Shown: positions 23,226-30,350 of the stretch, in pieces
Numbering within the stretch: the first letter of the stretch is position 1
How the letters are laid out: each line of letters opens with the position of its first letter
Source of the DNA: a virus
Virus record (IMG/VR): IMGVR_UViG_3300033553_000827
Location: 1-35,263 of that record
Length of the DNA: 35,263 nt
Reading direction: 5' to 3' (one strand)
Translations under genes and position numbers: made by a program
Notes under the pieces: generated by a model
Database searches by the model: none
Seen by the model: the letters and a program-made list of their open reading frames with translations, nothing else
What the model was told of the DNA's origin: nothing

Positions 23226-23933
23226 CTAACCCTGAGGCGCAATACCTTTCTTCCATGGCGTCATCGGTGGCATGCAGTCATCCACTGACCATCTTGACAG
23301 ATTAGTGTGTATTTCAAATGTGATACGCAGTTCACTTAATGCAGACCACCACTGCAAATAATTACGCCGAGCCGCTGCTACCTGCCCACCATCAGGCCGA
23401 TACACGACAGGACAGACCTGCACATCGTGACGCCGAGGCCTCAGACCCGAGGAATCAATCTCAATGCCGAGGCTCATGGTCTTTGCCCTGCGACCATACG
23501 GATTGACGTGCCAGTCCTTCGGTTCACATCGTGGCTGCACCCCGACGAACGCGTCAGGCATCGCCCTCGCCCGCGCCAGCTCAGCGATCTGCACCGCCAT
23601 GCGCCGGCCACCGCAACCCTCTGGCAACACAGCCACAGCAGCAGCGACCAGATCAGCATCAGGATCCGGCAGTGAATAGCCACCGCCATCGACCCGACAA
23701 CCAAGCGCACCACGCTGTGCCATCAGGTAAGCGTTCCCCACAGCGCCATATCCCATTGCCAGCGTGCCTTCATCTTCAAAGTCGATCGAGGCGCATTCAT
23801 CCGCGAATGCCCATTCCAGCAAAGACTGGATGCTGATCGGTCTGCGCATGCGCCCAAGGCCATCCTGTGACGTCTGCGCTGCCATTGTTTTGCCAACCCG
23901 TCGACCCGATTGAAAAGCCCGGTGCACCATCAT
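23226..23933 (-). CDS. Phage protein of unknown function
   Basis: 235 residues from the ATG at 23933, which overlaps the upstream stop (ATGA) and follows GAGG. I do not recognise a domain. Conserved-looking parts are RRPISIQSLLEWAFADECAS, the Gly-rich GYGAVGNAYLMAQRGALGCR, and a C-terminal LQWWSALSELRITFEIHTNL. Similar proteins occur between replication and packaging genes in roseophages as I recall them, so a replication or late-switch role is possible, but nothing in the sequence shows it. Confidence 0.65.
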   Translation of the reverse strand: MMVHRAFQSGRRVGKTMAAQTSQDGLGRMRRPISIQSLLEWAFADECASIDFEDEGTLAMGYGAVGNAYLMAQRGALGCRVDGGGYSLPDPDADLVAAAVAVLPEGCGGRRMAVQIAELARARAMPDAFVGVQPRCEPKDWHVNPYGRRAKTMSLGIEIDSSGLRPRRHDVQVCPVVYRPDGGQVAAARRNYLQWWSALSELRITFEIHTNLSRWSVDDCMPPMTPWKKGIAPQG

Positions 23934-24520
23934 GAAGCATCCTCCGTCACACCGGACTGGTTGCCAACCAACCCTTCCACATAGGCGACCTTGTCCTGAT
24001 ACCAATCAAGCCACTGCGCATCGTCATCAGGGATACTATGCCCGCGCGAGATGCGATCCTTTGCCAACTCGACACGCCGCCGCCAATCATCTGCCTTGTC
24101 AGCGACCATCTTCTTATCCATCGGCTTGACCGGTGGTCGCTTGTGCTGCGTCCAAAACCAGTATTCAGCGACCAGCCGATCCCCGAGCAATGCCGCACCG
24201 CCCGCAGCAGACGCGAACCACCTCAGCAGCTGGGGCAGTTCATCCAATGGCCGGCGCTGAAAGCTTTCCGCCAAGCCAAGCACCGTGGCAGGCACAGGCC
24301 AGAAGCATCTGGACGTGCCTTCACCCTTAGTCCGCAACGAAATGCGCAAGGCGACCAGCCCGTCATCCTTGAGATAGGCCAGATCATCCGCCAAGCGATC
24401 CAAGCGCGTCTTTGCATCCTCAACCGTCACGCCCTTGGAAAACCGAAACCCGTCAGCCTTCAACGGATTGATCAGCAGCCTGCGCACACGGTCCCGTTTG
24501 GTCTCTGTCGCCTCTTCCAT
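23930..24520 (-). CDS. Phage protein of unknown function (possible replication accessory)
   Basis: A 196-residue, soluble, charged protein with a strong ribosome binding site (AAGGGGAA, 6 bases before the ATG). It contains LRTKGEGTSRCFWPVPATVL and SFQRRPLDELPQLLRWFASA, neither of which I can assign. It is the first gene after the phased-repeat region at 24640-24692 and is coupled to the next gene. Position suggests a role near replication or its control; this is inference. Confidence 0.65.
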   Translation of the reverse strand: MEEATETKRDRVRRLLINPLKADGFRFSKGVTVEDAKTRLDRLADDLAYLKDDGLVALRISLRTKGEGTSRCFWPVPATVLGLAESFQRRPLDELPQLLRWFASAAGGAALLGDRLVAEYWFWTQHKRPPVKPMDKKMVADKADDWRRRVELAKDRISRGHSIPDDDAQWLDWYQDKVAYVEGLVGNQSGVTEDAS

Positions 24521-24639
24521 GCCGTTCCCCTTTTCTCAGCCTAATCCCCTGTCAGCACCCGCATCTCTGGCGGTGTGCTACGCCGTTTCTGTTCCGTGCT
24601 GTCTCTTTCGTTTCATTTCATTTCCTTTCCTTTACGCAG

Positions 24640-24692
24640 AACTGTTCCAATCTGTGCCAGTCTGTTCCGGAACTGTTCAGAACTGTTCCGGT
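24640..24692. repeat. Five ~10-bp repeats in helical phase (candidate origin iterons or operator array)
   Basis: CTGTTCC-type units start at 24642, 24652 (CTGTGCC), 24662, 24673 (CTGTTCA) and 24683, spaced 10, 10, 11 and 10 bases, about one helical turn. A sixth copy stands alone at 24589. The last two units form AACTGTTCAGAACTGTTCC. The array fills part of a 200-base gene-free gap with an AT-rich right flank (24691-24720) and a T/C-rich tract with TTTC repeats on the left (24601-24633). It lies just after the DUF1376-like gene. Such phased repeats are typical of initiator or regulator binding. Confidence 0.6.
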
Positions 24693-24720
24693 AACAAACG
24701 CCCCGATTTATCCAATCAAT

Positions 24721-25371
24721 TCAGACCCTGCGAACAGTGCGCCCCATCCAACCCTGTTCAGCCGCGTGCCGAAGCGCTCGTGTAATCGATGCTTCGAACT
24801 GTGGCATGCGCCGCTGACCGTGGTGGTTTTCCAGCAGCCAAGCATCCAGCCGCTCAATCAGAACCCGATCGGCACAGACGGCCTTATCACAGCCAACGTC
24901 GCGCATTGCTTCGGACAGACGCTGCTGGCGCTGATAGACCGCCTTGCCTTCACTACTGGCCTTGCGAACATCGCGGCGGTCCAGCGCATCGCGCACCACC
25001 TCAGTCACGACAGGATGTACCAGTCGCACTTCGCCGTTGTCGCAAAGCGCCTGCGTCCAGTTGTGCAGCGGTGTGATCTTGCGCGCGCAAAGCTGACGCC
25101 AACGCTCGATGGTGATGCCGAGCGCCTTTGCAAGCAACTCTTCCGATACTGGCAATGTGCCGACTGGCGTTTCGTCGTGCGCTTCGCAGAACAGCAGGAA
25201 CCCGAACCAGCCAACCTCAGGCTCTGCCAGCTGACGGAATTGGCTCTTGCGCCAGCGCTTAAGGTTCCACTGGATGAAATAGTGACTGTCGAGCCGTTCG
25301 TCTGCCGATACCGTGTGTTCAGGCAGCGCGCTTGAATCGACAAGCTGGAGTATTGGAAGCGGGCCGCTCAT
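24721..25371 (-). CDS. DUF1376-like replication protein candidate
   Basis: 216 residues from the ATG at 25371, overlapping the previous stop (TGATG). Residues ~25-90 (HYFIQWNLKRWRKSQFRQLA, then EPEVGWFGFLLFCEAHDETP and LLAKALGITIERWRQL) resemble the winged-helix start of DUF1376/DnaD-like and O-like phage replication proteins. The basic C-terminal part has SITRALRHAAEQGWMGRTVR. A repeat array that could be an origin follows the gene directly. The family match is by pattern only, so the role is moderately supported. Confidence 0.55.
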   Translation of the reverse strand: MSGPLPILQLVDSSALPEHTVSADERLDSHYFIQWNLKRWRKSQFRQLAEPEVGWFGFLLFCEAHDETPVGTLPVSEELLAKALGITIERWRQLCARKITPLHNWTQALCDNGEVRLVHPVVTEVVRDALDRRDVRKASSEGKAVYQRQQRLSEAMRDVGCDKAVCADRVLIERLDAWLLENHHGQRRMPQFEASITRALRHAAEQGWMGRTVRRV

Positions 25372-26285
25372 CAAGCACCGGCCCGCTGGCGCAGGATCCT
25401 CAGCAACCGCGACTGATGACCGATATCACCGACCTTTGTGTTTAGAGCCCGGAACCGCGAAACGATGTCGCCCACCTCGACCCCCAGCTCATCCGCCACC
25501 AGCGCAGCAGCTTTGCCAGTCGTCAGACCTGTCAGGATCTCGAAGTCCTTTTCGGCTGACCAGCCACCGGAATAATCCAAAGCATCCAGATGGGTGACAA
25601 CGGCACGATCATCAGCGCATAGCTTGGGCAGTTCCTGCGCAGGCTCTGGCAGAGGTGCAGGTTTGGGCATCGCTTTGGCTTCTAGCTTCACTGGCGCTGG
25701 CGTAGCGGCCACAGGGCGCGGCTTTTTCGCCCGCTCTACCTTGATCGCCTTGATCTTCATACCCACGGAGATCTTGCTCCGATTGACCATTTCAGCAATC
25801 TCATCACGGCTTTTCCCGGCATCCAGCGCCTTGGCAATGCACTCGATCTCATTTTCGGTGAACGGCCCAACCTTGTACTCACGCGGCCCCGCCTTCATCG
25901 CTTTAGCACCACTGCGGGGTTTCTTGATCGGCTCGGCAGCCTTGCGACGCGCAAAGGGCGGCGCTGAAGGCAGATCGTCAGCCTCAGCGGGTGTTGTCTC
26001 AGGCAACGGTGCAGCATCAATCGCAGGCGCTGGTTCAACCGCCTGCGGTACCAGCGACTGCACCACCGGCAACACAAAGCTGACCGAGACGCGCGCACTG
26101 GCATCGAACGTCACATCGGCATTGAGGCCAATGCGCTCAAGATCATCCTTAGCAGTGCGCAGGAAAATCAGGACATCATCGACCTGCTTCACCGCGCTTT
26201 CGAATTTGGCGAGATCGGCCTTGATGACTTCGAGAGAGGCACCGCCCTGCTCTCGCATTCCCTGAAGCTGTTCCAGAACGTTCAT
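25371..26285 (-). CDS. SANT/GcrA-like DNA-binding-type phage protein
   Basis: A 304-residue protein. The N-terminal ~50 residues are helical (ADLAKFESAVKQVDDVLIFL). A Pro/Ala-rich linker (~80-115) leads to FTENEIECIAKALDAGKSRD then EIAEMVNRSKISVGMKIKAI (~142-181), a three-helix pattern like SANT/GcrA or sigma region 4 DNA-binding modules. A second Pro/Ala linker precedes a globular C-terminus (FEILTGLTTGKAAALVADEL). No catalytic motif is seen. It lies between a methyltransferase and the replication candidate; a regulator of early genes is possible. The ATG is at a TGA-overlapping junction with the methyltransferase. Confidence 0.6.
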   Translation of the reverse strand: MNVLEQLQGMREQGGASLEVIKADLAKFESAVKQVDDVLIFLRTAKDDLERIGLNADVTFDASARVSVSFVLPVVQSLVPQAVEPAPAIDAAPLPETTPAEADDLPSAPPFARRKAAEPIKKPRSGAKAMKAGPREYKVGPFTENEIECIAKALDAGKSRDEIAEMVNRSKISVGMKIKAIKVERAKKPRPVAATPAPVKLEAKAMPKPAPLPEPAQELPKLCADDRAVVTHLDALDYSGGWSAEKDFEILTGLTTGKAAALVADELGVEVGDIVSRFRALNTKVGDIGHQSRLLRILRQRAGA

Positions 26286-27010
26286 AGCACTTGCTCCTCT
26301 TGCAGTTTATGGGCATCGACCGCCGCACGCACCCGCGCGCAGGCAGTCTCAAAATGCTTTGGTGATTTCTCGATACCGATCGCGCCCCGGCCCGCCTGGA
26401 CGGCAGCGACCAGTGTGGTGCCCGACCCCATGAAAGGATCAAGGACCAGCTGACCGGGCAGCGATGAGTTTTCGATGTAGAGCTGCATCAGCGCAACCGG
26501 CTTTTGCGTGTTGTGGACCGCGTCAGCGGGGCGATGCCCGCGCCAAACACGCTTGCTGCCACCGTTGTTGATATCGACCGCACGGCCCTTCCAGAGGTAC
26601 AACGTGAATTCGCTGTCCTTCATGTAATACCGCGTTCGGTTCGGCACGATCTTGTCCCAAACCAGCAGGCTGTGAAACTTGAACCCCGCACCGATAAACC
26701 CGCTATGAGCGGCAAACAGATTGCTGTCATCAGACATCACATAGGCATCGGCATTTGGTTTCAGAGACCGAAAGATAGGCCCGCCAATTTCAGACCATGC
26801 AACAACATCCATCAGCAGCCCTGAATTGTCGTAATTCTCGGCTGACAGCTTGCCGCCCAATGCCCCCGGACATGAACCGCCCGAAGACAGTTTATAGGGA
26901 ACATCCGTCACACACAGATCGGCTTGCAGGCGCAGCTCAGGCAAAACCGCCCGCGCATCGCCCTGAATCAACCTGCACCCGCCGATGGTGATATCGCGCT
27001 CGATGGTCAT
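26282..27010 (-). CDS. DNA methyltransferase (N6-adenine/N4-cytosine, beta-type order)
   Basis: A 242-residue protein. The catalytic motif IV is TDVPYKLSSGG at residues ~35-45, where DPPY is usual: Val replaces the first Pro. The SAM-binding motif I, DPFMGSGTT (~191-199), comes near the C-terminus, preceded by HNTQKPVAL. This order is that of beta-type methyltransferases. KFHSLLVWDKIVPNRTRYYM (~111-130) also matches phage enzymes of this group. It probably protects phage DNA from host restriction or marks it; no cognate endonuclease is adjacent. Both gene junctions overlap. Confidence 0.88.
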   Translation of the reverse strand: MTIERDITIGGCRLIQGDARAVLPELRLQADLCVTDVPYKLSSGGSCPGALGGKLSAENYDNSGLLMDVVAWSEIGGPIFRSLKPNADAYVMSDDSNLFAAHSGFIGAGFKFHSLLVWDKIVPNRTRYYMKDSEFTLYLWKGRAVDINNGGSKRVWRGHRPADAVHNTQKPVALMQLYIENSSLPGQLVLDPFMGSGTTLVAAVQAGRGAIGIEKSPKHFETACARVRAAVDAHKLQEEQVL

Positions 27011-27504
27011 CAGCTACGCCCCGCCTTTGCAGCGGCCTGCGCTGACAATCGCATCGCAGCAGACAAAATACGCTGACGGCCCTCTTTTGATTTATACCGC
27101 AGCGCATGCGAGATAAATCCTGGCTTAAAGCCAAGCGCGCGATCTGCCTCGCGCATGGAGACAAAAAACATCCCACCGATCTCGAAAGGCTTGGCGTTGT
27201 TCAAAACACGCCTTGGGGCCGTGCCGAAGCGATCCTCGCACCCCCGAGATATCGACGTATAAATGGCAGATTTTGTTACTTTGAAATGCTTGGCAGCCGC
27301 CGCCGCACTTGGAAAGTCCTTACCACCAATACGCACAGGCATCGGCTCAACACCACCATGGCCTGTTCCGACCCGATGCAAAGTGCCATTTCGTACCGCG
27401 TGCCTCACCGTCTCGGGGCTGACCCCATGGGCAGCCCCAGCCGACCGCAAATCCGCATATTTAACACCACGAATTTCGATGGTGATGTCGCGCTTTATTG
27501 GCAT
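27010..27504 (-). CDS. Three-repeat HTH (NUMOD-like) protein without nuclease domain
   Basis: 164 residues from the ATG at 27504 (TGATG overlap). It is made of three related ~45-residue units, each a short beta segment followed by a helix-turn-helix: RGVKYADLRSAGAAHGVSPE, GGKDFPSAAAAAKHFKVTKS and GGMFFVSMREADRALGFKPG, each then followed by VRHAVRNG, IYTSISRG and ISHALRYK. This is the pattern of nuclease-associated modular DNA-binding (NUMOD1-type) repeats of homing endonucleases, but no GIY-YIG or HNH domain is present. A sequence-specific DNA-binding role is likely. Confidence 0.65.
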   Translation of the reverse strand: MPIKRDITIEIRGVKYADLRSAGAAHGVSPETVRHAVRNGTLHRVGTGHGGVEPMPVRIGGKDFPSAAAAAKHFKVTKSAIYTSISRGCEDRFGTAPRRVLNNAKPFEIGGMFFVSMREADRALGFKPGFISHALRYKSKEGRQRILSAAMRLSAQAAAKAGRS

Positions 27505-27980
27505 CAACGCATCTCACCACAACCGCGACCGACCTCGCCGGGCTTGTCCGCGCCCACAAAATCCTTCCAGTGACGCCAACCCTGATGGCACAGGAAACCC
27601 CACTGGCGAACGCGCGGTCCTGTAATAAAAACGGTAAGCGCCGGCGCATCCCGAACCATCAGCCGATGGGCAAATTTTGCATCCCGGTAGACCCACTGCA
27701 TCGGCTCAATCACTCGCAAATGCCGTTCCTGCGAGCCCGCTTGATACTCCTCAAGCAAGCCCGCCTCGACCATCAGCGACAAGCTGGCCCACGGGTGATC
27801 ATGCAGTGGGCGGTCATCATCATCCCGCAAAACGCGATGCACATAGACGTTGAAAATGCGATTGCGCGGAATCCAGAACCAGCGAAGCATGTACGGATCA
27901 TCAGACGAACCGATAATGAAGTCGGGTGCGCGGCGTTTCGTAAGCGCAACAGCGCGCTTTGCAATGAGGCGGGAGATCAT
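27504..27980 (-). CDS. Cupin-like phage protein
   Basis: 158 residues from the ATG at 27980, whose codon overlaps the previous stop (ATGA). Features: RWFWIPRNRIFNVYVHRVLR (~33-52), then a metal-ligand-like cluster PLHDHPW (His60, His62), His105 in AKFAHRLM and TGPRVRQWGF (~120-129). This arrangement is that of a small cupin/double-stranded beta-helix protein common in phage early operons. The reaction is unknown; no partner enzyme is adjacent. The histidines suggest one metal site. Confidence 0.65.
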   Translation of the reverse strand: MISRLIAKRAVALTKRRAPDFIIGSSDDPYMLRWFWIPRNRIFNVYVHRVLRDDDDRPLHDHPWASLSLMVEAGLLEEYQAGSQERHLRVIEPMQWVYRDAKFAHRLMVRDAPALTVFITGPRVRQWGFLCHQGWRHWKDFVGADKPGEVGRGCGEMR

Positions 27981-28255
27981 CGGATTGCACCCGTCATTAG
28001 AGCCATCGCTTCGCGATTGCTGTACCCGTCCAATGCATTGTCGGCGCTTGCAGCGTATGAATTTCCACCAGCCCCGCGATAATGCGCCTTTGTCGTGCGC
28101 AGCCGCCCGCCCCAATTCTTCAACTTGATCACAGCCCGCACGGTGGCAACCGGTTCATCCACCGCCTCGGCAACCTCCGCCAGGGTGCAATCCCATGCCA
28201 GCGGCTTGCAGAGCTGCCATATACGAAAGGCTATTGCGTGGCCGCGTGGGGTCAT
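27977..28255 (-). CDS. Small winged-helix-like early protein
   Basis: A 92-residue protein with AWDCTLAEVAEAVDEPVATV then RAVIKLKNWGGRLR (~19-52), a helix-turn-helix and wing-like arrangement. The C-terminal half is low in features (SYAASADNALDGYSN). It overlaps both neighbours by 4 bases, so it is clearly part of the operon. It is probably a DNA-binding early regulator; no target is known. Confidence 0.65.
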   Translation of the reverse strand: MTPRGHAIAFRIWQLCKPLAWDCTLAEVAEAVDEPVATVRAVIKLKNWGGRLRTTKAHYRGAGGNSYAASADNALDGYSNREAMALMTGAIR

Positions 28256-28389
28256 CTGTCATCCCCCTGAGAGTTTGCAGAAAGTTTTCCAAGCCGACGG
28301 GCAGCCGAAGCTGCCCACCAGTCGCCAACCGCACCAAGGTGGTTAGCAACGATGATTTCCTTGATGATGACCCAGCGAACAAACCGCAT
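28252..28389 (-). CDS. 45-residue coupled small protein
   Basis: The ATG at 28389 shares a base with the upstream stop (TAATG) and the TGA overlaps the next ATG (ATGA). It begins MRFVRWVIIKEIIVANHLGA and includes GDWWAASAARRLGKL. The first half is hydrophobic and the second half amphipathic and basic, which suggests peripheral membrane association or a short helix-turn-helix; I cannot decide. Double coupling makes translation likely. Confidence 0.6.
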   Translation of the reverse strand: MRFVRWVIIKEIIVANHLGAVGDWWAASAARRLGKLSANSQGDDR

Positions 28390-28649
28390 TACGCGACCTC
28401 TTTCAGTTGCACCGTGGCCTGTTTGGGAAACTGCGCATAGGCATAGCCCACGGCAAACCCCGACGGCGCGTGACTGCCGACCCACCACTTCTTGGCGGTC
28501 GATCCGTCCACCCCGAACACCATGGCGGCCTCTTCCGGGCTTTCAAAGTTTGCGCGGATGAAATCCGACCACCGCGCCGCGAATTGCTGGCGATAGGTCA
28601 GAACCTTGTGACGCTGGGAAAACTTTCCTGAAAACTTTAATGCAGACAT
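28389..28649 (-). CDS. Small HTH-like phage regulator
   Basis: 86 residues from the ATG at 28649, with CGGAG 8 bases upstream. An alternative start at 28733 would overlap the upstream stop (ATGA) and add 28 residues that look non-conserved. The core RWSDFIRANFESPEEAAMVF then GVDGSTAKKWWVGSHAPSGF resembles a conserved early phage protein of alphaproteobacteria with an XRE-like fold (FGVDGSTAKKWW as the turn and recognition helix). It is the second gene of the leftward operon, where lambda-type phages carry a cII or similar regulator. Confidence 0.7.
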   Translation of the reverse strand: MSALKFSGKFSQRHKVLTYRQQFAARWSDFIRANFESPEEAAMVFGVDGSTAKKWWVGSHAPSGFAVGYAYAQFPKQATVQLKEVA

Positions 28650-28729
28650 ACCTGTACTCCGATCACATGTTGGGAACTGTGAAGTGCAAACATTTTGAAC
28701 ATTGGGAAGGTGACGAGGGGATGCAGCGG

Positions 28730-28936
28730 TCATGCTGCGTCCTCTTGATTTTCTGGAATGGGATGCGCGGCCATGTAGCTGCGCACTTTATCCGTGGTCC
28801 GATGGGTTGCGGTCCCGCCCGCTTCCCATTTTGCCCAGGTCGATCCGTTCCCCGCGTCTGCACGCTGGATGATCGTGGTGGGGAGAACACCTATCGCAGC
28901 CGCATAGGCCCGAACTTCTGCCATGAATTGTTCCAT
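28730..28936 (-). CDS. Cro-like small HTH protein
   Basis: A 68-residue protein, the first gene transcribed leftward from the repressor-operator region. VRAYAAAIGVLPTTIIQRAD (~8-27) fits a helix-turn-helix of the Cro/XRE type, and NGSTWAKWEAGGTATHRTTD continues it. It faces the CI-like gene across 86 bases that hold two operator copies, the classical cro position. No strong ribosome binding site is visible. Cro function is inferred from position and size. Confidence 0.7.
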   Translation of the reverse strand: MEQFMAEVRAYAAAIGVLPTTIIQRADAGNGSTWAKWEAGGTATHRTTDKVRSYMAAHPIPENQEDAA

Positions 28937-28947
28937 AGGGTCCGATG

Positions 28948-28986
28948 TAGGTATTTAGTTCTACCTAAGTCAAGAACTTTGTACCT
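28948..28986. promoter_or_regulatory. Operator pair between cI-like and cro-like genes, leftward early promoter
   Basis: Two copies of AGGTA-N4-GTTCT: AGGTATTTAGTTCT at 28949-28962 (plus orientation, within the dyad TAGGTATTTAGTTCTACCTA, 28948-28967) and AGAACTTTGTACCT at 28973-28986 (minus orientation). On the minus strand a TTGACT (28973-28968) lies between the two cores and can serve as the -35 box of the leftward promoter, so bound repressor would cover it. The same motif occurs at 30351-30392. Confidence 0.8.
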
Positions 28987-29022
28987 ATGGAGAGAGATTC
29001 CTATTGTCGGCATAAATAAGGA

Positions 29023-29385
29023 ATGAATGATCTTGGCATCACTGACCCATTCTTGAAACGTTTGCGGCGCCGGATCGACGAAGATCCGACGTTGACCGAG
29101 GCTGGATTAGCTAAAAAAGCTGGGCTTTCGGATAGCGCAATCCGCCAATATTTCTCAAAACCCAACAGAACGCCAAGGGTTGAAAATGCACGCAAGATCT
29201 GCGCCGCACTTGGCACGACTCTCGAAGAGTTCATGTCCGAGGCTCAAACCCCAGAAGAAAAAGAGATTGTTCGCCTAACACTTGCGCTACCCGATCACTT
29301 GCGCCGCCAGCTTCTAAGCTATGCAAAAGGGCTTGTTGATGCGTCGGAGAGCGTGTCTCGACCAGATGATGCAACAGATCAATGA
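29023..29385 (+). CDS. CI-like prophage repressor (short, XRE type)
   Basis: A 120-residue protein. Residues ~8-70 form an XRE helix-turn-helix (AGLAKKAGLSDSAIRQYFSK, then PRVENARKICAALGTTLEEF). The C-terminal ~45 residues are helical (EKEIVRLTLALPDHLRRQLL) and too short for the S24 self-cleavage domain, so induction would not follow the lambda RecA-cleavage route; an anti-repressor or another mechanism is needed. It is divergent from the Cro-like gene and next to operators. AAGGA directly abuts the ATG, so translation may be leaderless or weak. Confidence 0.85.
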   Translation: MNDLGITDPFLKRLRRRIDEDPTLTEAGLAKKAGLSDSAIRQYFSKPNRTPRVENARKICAALGTTLEEFMSEAQTPEEKEIVRLTLALPDHLRRQLLSYAKGLVDASESVSRPDDATDQ

Positions 29386-29468
29386 TTTCCTTGTCCAGCA
29401 TAATCCACCCCTCACCTTAGAGAACAAAACCGGAACAAAACCGCAATACAACTGAAAGTAGGATTATT

Positions 29469-29660
29469 ATGTCAGATAATGACAAGTCGAAACGTAATTT
29501 ACCCCCATCGCCCAAGTACGAGCAGCGCAGCGCGCAACCGATGCGCGTATCGCCCATTCAATCACCGCAACGCATCGTCACCGGCGGCCAACAGCCTTTG
29601 CGAGACGTGCAGACAGGTCAGACCACTTCCCCGAAACCCAAAAAGCCGAAGGAAGATTAG
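29469..29660 (+). CDS. Proline-rich small protein (convergent accessory pair)
   Basis: A 63-residue, Pro/Lys/Gln-rich, probably disordered protein (RNLPPSPKYEQRSAQ; VTGGQQPLRD; SPKPKKPKED). AAGTAGGA lies about 6 bases before the ATG. Its last 83 bases overlap the 3' end of the convergent membrane protein gene. I recall similar short proline-rich proteins encoded beside membrane proteins in prophages and mobile islands, but cannot name the family. It lies between cI and the rightward operon, a usual site of lysogenic accessory genes, so expression in the lysogen is plausible. Confidence 0.55.
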   Translation: MSDNDKSKRNLPPSPKYEQRSAQPMRVSPIQSPQRIVTGGQQPLRDVQTGQTTSPKPKKPKED

Positions 29661-30270
29661 GATCGACGCGCACTTCGATCCGCTTGATTTCTTCTTTTGA
29701 AATATAGGTCACGAGCAAACCGTATTCCGCTGAAAAAATATCCGTTCGCACCAGTTCCTTACCGGTAGGCGATACCTCATCCGTAACTGCCATTAGAACA
29801 TCACCTGAAGGGCCTAGTGAAAGCTTTGACATCGAAGGCTTGCTGATTTCAGGGGCCAAGTCTGGGTCAAGATGGAGTTCGCGCCCGTCTTTTAGGTAGA
29901 CCCTCACTTCCGTGGCCTCGTGATCATCCATCGCTGCACAAAGTGTGTCCCACGCCGAGGCTTGGCCATCTTCCTTGTGCACGCCTAGTGCCTTCATGGC
30001 CCCGTACCACCAGCCCCTGTAGACGCTGCGCCAGCCGACCCCGAGAACAAGAGGCACCATTACAGCCGCGCCGAATTGGACCGCCAATCCCCACCCGCCC
30101 GCCAGCTCAAAAAACATCAGCGATATACCGCTGAATATCCCCGTGATTATGATAGCATCCTGCGCCCGGTGATTGTGCCGCAACCCGGCATAGGAAGCAG
30201 CATAGGCAGCGAAGCCCGCTGCAATCGAGATCTGAATTTGTAGCGGCAGTGCAAGTAGATCTGGTGACAT
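29578..30270 (-). CDS. Three-span membrane protein with cytoplasmic domain (accessory, possible exclusion factor)
   Basis: A 230-residue protein, ribosome binding site AAAGGA 6 bases upstream. Three hydrophobic segments lie at about residues 12-30, 38-58 and 60-80. A beta-rich soluble domain follows (ATEVRVYLKDGRELHLDPDL, ELVRTDIFSAEYGLLVTYIS). It resembles DUF6338-type membrane proteins in layout. It faces a proline-rich small gene tail to tail and starts next to operator sites at 30351-30392. Membrane proteins here in prophages often block superinfection; this is inference from position and topology. Confidence 0.6.
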   Translation of the reverse strand: MSPDLLALPLQIQISIAAGFAAYAASYAGLRHNHRAQDAIIITGIFSGISLMFFELAGGWGLAVQFGAAVMVPLVLGVGWRSVYRGWWYGAMKALGVHKEDGQASAWDTLCAAMDDHEATEVRVYLKDGRELHLDPDLAPEISKPSMSKLSLGPSGDVLMAVTDEVSPTGKELVRTDIFSAEYGLLVTYISKEEIKRIEVRVDPNLPSAFWVSGKWSDLSARLAKAVGRR

Positions 30271-30350
30271 TGGGTATCCTTTGAGATCAGCCTAGCCGAC
30301 AATTATGGCGAGGACAGCCCCACGGATAACACAATCGACACAATGCAAAT

